A model generated the notes under the pieces. The model saw nothing but the letters and a program-made list of their open reading frames with translations, searched no databases and was not told the origin of the DNA. Below are positions 5,444 to 6,795 of a stretch of 6,795 nt of DNA, one piece after another; positions within the stretch are counted from its first letter, which is position 1, and each line of letters begins with the position of its first letter. Both the position numbers and the translations under genes were made by a program. The stretch comes from Methanobacterium sp. Lineage in GTDB: Archaea > Methanobacteriota > Methanobacteria > Methanobacteriales > Methanobacteriaceae. The stretch is taken from NCBI GenBank assembly GCA_003161815.1, contig PMNN01000074.1, positions 1 through 6,795 on the forward strand. Reading direction: 5' to 3'.

Positions 5444-6795
5444 TTAAATTATATTCAATGGCAGAGCAATGGTCAAGATTATTCCTATAGTCGCGATGAT
5501 TCCCATTATGACTAGTGGAAATCCAGCTTTGAATATCTCTGGAATATTCACCATTTTGGTTCCGTAAGCCATGGCTACTGTTGGATCTGCCATTGGCAGC
5601 ATGAAAGATAATGAACATGCTATAGCTACCGGCACTGCATAAATTCCGATTGGTTGATGCTGGGCAGCTGCTAAAGTCACTGCTATTGGCACTAGAATAG
5701 CTGATAATGCAATGTTAGACATTACCTGAGTTATGGTAACAGCTATAACCATCAAAACCACCATGATAACCAAAGTAGACGCATGTGGACCTAAAAATCC
5801 TACAATGAGACCTATCAGCCAGGCTGCGGCTCCGCTGTTGAGTAACGCCGCCCCTAGTGAGAGCGCTCCACCGAAGAATATTATAAGACCCCAGTCCACA
5901 CCTTCCTGCGCTTCCTTCCATTCGATAACTCTGAATGCAAATATTAACACTGCACCTAATAATGCCACAGAGAAACTGTCTAGCCCAGTGAAACCGGTAG
6001 TGACCCACAATCCAATAGTAAACAAAAGTATAACTATTGTAACTTTTTCATCCCTGCTCATTGGCCCTAAGGATGCTTTTTTAGCAGCTATGGTTTCAAT
6101 TCCACCAACTATTCCTTTGATCTCTGCTTTGTAAACAAATCCCAGCCATTTCCAAATAATGGTCATCAGTATGAATGCAAGTGGGAAGCCAAATATCATC
6201 CAGTTTACAAAGGGAAGGTGCGTGTAAGCTGCCGCCATCAGGTTGGGTGCGGTTCCTATTTCTGTTCCAAATCCTCCCGCAAGAGAGCCATATGAACCAC
6301 CTAAAGCCATAGACTTAGCAAAATTACTCTTACCTTCTTCCGCATTGTCGACGCCCATTAATGGTATAATTTCCTTTATAATGGGAAGCAGCATAGCATA
6401 GGCCACCACATTCTCAATGAAAGCTGAAAGAAGTCCGGTTGACCAAACAACCACAAAAATCGCCCTATCTGGAGTGGTACCAAATCGGTTGAGCATGTAA
6501 TATGTTAGACGCGCTGCAAGCCCACTTCTACGGATTGCTTCTGCAATTATAAAACCACCAATCATCAGGAAGATAATGGGATTGGCAAAACCAATAACAG
6601 CACTGGTAAAACTCGTTATACCAATTATAGGCTGAATAAACACCAGCAGCAATGATGTAACAGCTAAATGCAATGCTTCAGTAACCCACATAACTATGGC
6701 GAAAAGTAAAAGAGCCATCGATGCGTGCCCAGCAAAACTCAAACCAGGCGTAGGCACCAGCATAACTCCTATGAAGATTAATATTGCTAGTGGTA
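5444..6795 (-). CDS. SLC13/DASS-family anion transporter (partial, start beyond window)
   Basis: This multi-spanning membrane protein has 449 residues visible. It belongs to the divalent anion:Na+ symporter (SLC13/DASS) group of the ion transporter superfamily. Counting from the internal Met at 6763, family marks are [14 protein letters not shown] (26-39, like the usual W-tEa-P-avTaLl), a glycine-rich [12 protein letters not shown] (163-174) and MLPMADPT (388-395), with about ten or more hydrophobic segments in two inverted-repeat halves. The two canonical SNT signatures that form the cation/substrate site read ENV (117-119, in [16 protein letters not shown]) and SNI (349-351). The substrate is therefore open: sulfate, another oxyanion or a dicarboxylate. 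The frame stays open upstream of 6763 and encodes hydrophobic [10 protein letters not shown]. The GGAG there is only 2 bases from the ATG, too close for initiation, so the true start is off the right edge. Confidence 0.88.
   Translation of the reverse strand, partial: PLAILIFIGVMLVPTPGLSFAGHASMALLLFAIVMWVTEALHLAVTSLLLVFIQPIIGITSFTSAVIGFANPIIFLMIGGFIIAEAIRRSGLAARLTYYMLNRFGTTPDRAIFVVVWSTGLLSAFIENVVAYAMLLPIIKEIIPLMGVDNAEEGKSNFAKSMALGGSYGSLAGGFGTEIGTAPNLMAAAYTHLPFVNWMIFGFPLAFILMTIIWKWLGFVYKAEIKGIVGGIETIAAKKASLGPMSRDEKVTIVILLFTIGLWVTTGFTGLDSFSVALLGAVLIFAFRVIEWKEAQEGVDWGLIIFFGGALSLGAALLNSGAAAWLIGLIVGFLGPHASTLVIMVVLMVIAVTITQVMSNIALSAILVPIAVTLAAAQHQPIGIYAVPVAIACSLSFMLPMADPTVAMAYGTKMVNIPEIFKAGFPLVIMGIIATIGIILTIALPLNII

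Noticed and set aside
5364..5618. Minus-strand 84-codon frame overlapping the transporter 3' end
   Set aside because: It lies in another frame of the transporter gene and runs through the terminator hairpin, with no domain and no clear ribosome binding site.
5733..6134. Plus-strand open frame of about 133 codons opposite the transporter gene
   Set aside because: It is fully antisense to a well-supported membrane protein gene. Its Ile/Thr/Pro-rich translation is what the reverse of hydrophobic codons gives, and it matches no recognised family.
1..6795. Mobile elements, CRISPR repeats, tRNA or rRNA genes, defence or other multi-gene novel system
   Set aside because: No transposase, repeat array, cloverleaf or rRNA-like segment was recognised. 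Every long frame belongs to a known housekeeping, transport or cofactor family.

Overview
The window looks like ordinary chromosomal DNA from a euryarchaeal methanogen, most likely of the order Methanobacteriales (Methanobacterium-like). The basis is an archaeal-type membrane-anchored LonB protease, a stand-alone TrkA/RCK protein, a cobyric acid synthase started with TTG, very AT-rich intergenic regions, AGGAGG/GAGGT-type ribosome binding sites and oligo-T terminators. The genus is inferred from gene content and style, not from a marker gene.

Layout, left to right: a short AT-rich gap (1-108) holds a hairpin and a T10 run on the minus strand. Next is lonB on the minus strand (109-2016), then a 287-bp divergent intergenic region (2017-2303), then cobQ on the plus strand (2304-3830). 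A compact convergent terminator region (3831-3877) separates cobQ from three genes on the minus strand. In transcription order these are an SLC13/DASS-family transporter running off the right edge (5444-6795), a universal stress protein (4833-5303) and a TrkA-type RCK protein (3878-4525). Each of the three is followed by its own terminator-like T run, so they look like separate or loosely coupled transcription units rather than a tight operon.

Functionally, LonB is the membrane-associated ATP-dependent quality-control protease of archaea. CobQ makes cobyric acid for the corrinoid cofactors that methanogens need for methyl transfer. The other three genes concern transport and ion or stress physiology: a secondary anion transporter with unusual substrate/cation-site motifs, an ATP-binding-type UspA protein, and an NAD-binding regulatory subunit for K+ transport whose channel partner is not in the window.

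Two gene boundaries matter. The USP most likely starts at the ATG at 5303, not at the TTG 15 bases upstream. The transporter frame stays open to the right edge, so its true start lies outside the window. I found no mobile element, CRISPR array, RNA gene or clearly novel multi-gene system. The points worth a second look are the transporter's altered signature motifs, the lonB leader arrangement, the terminator hairpins and a duplicated promoter-like motif upstream of trkA.
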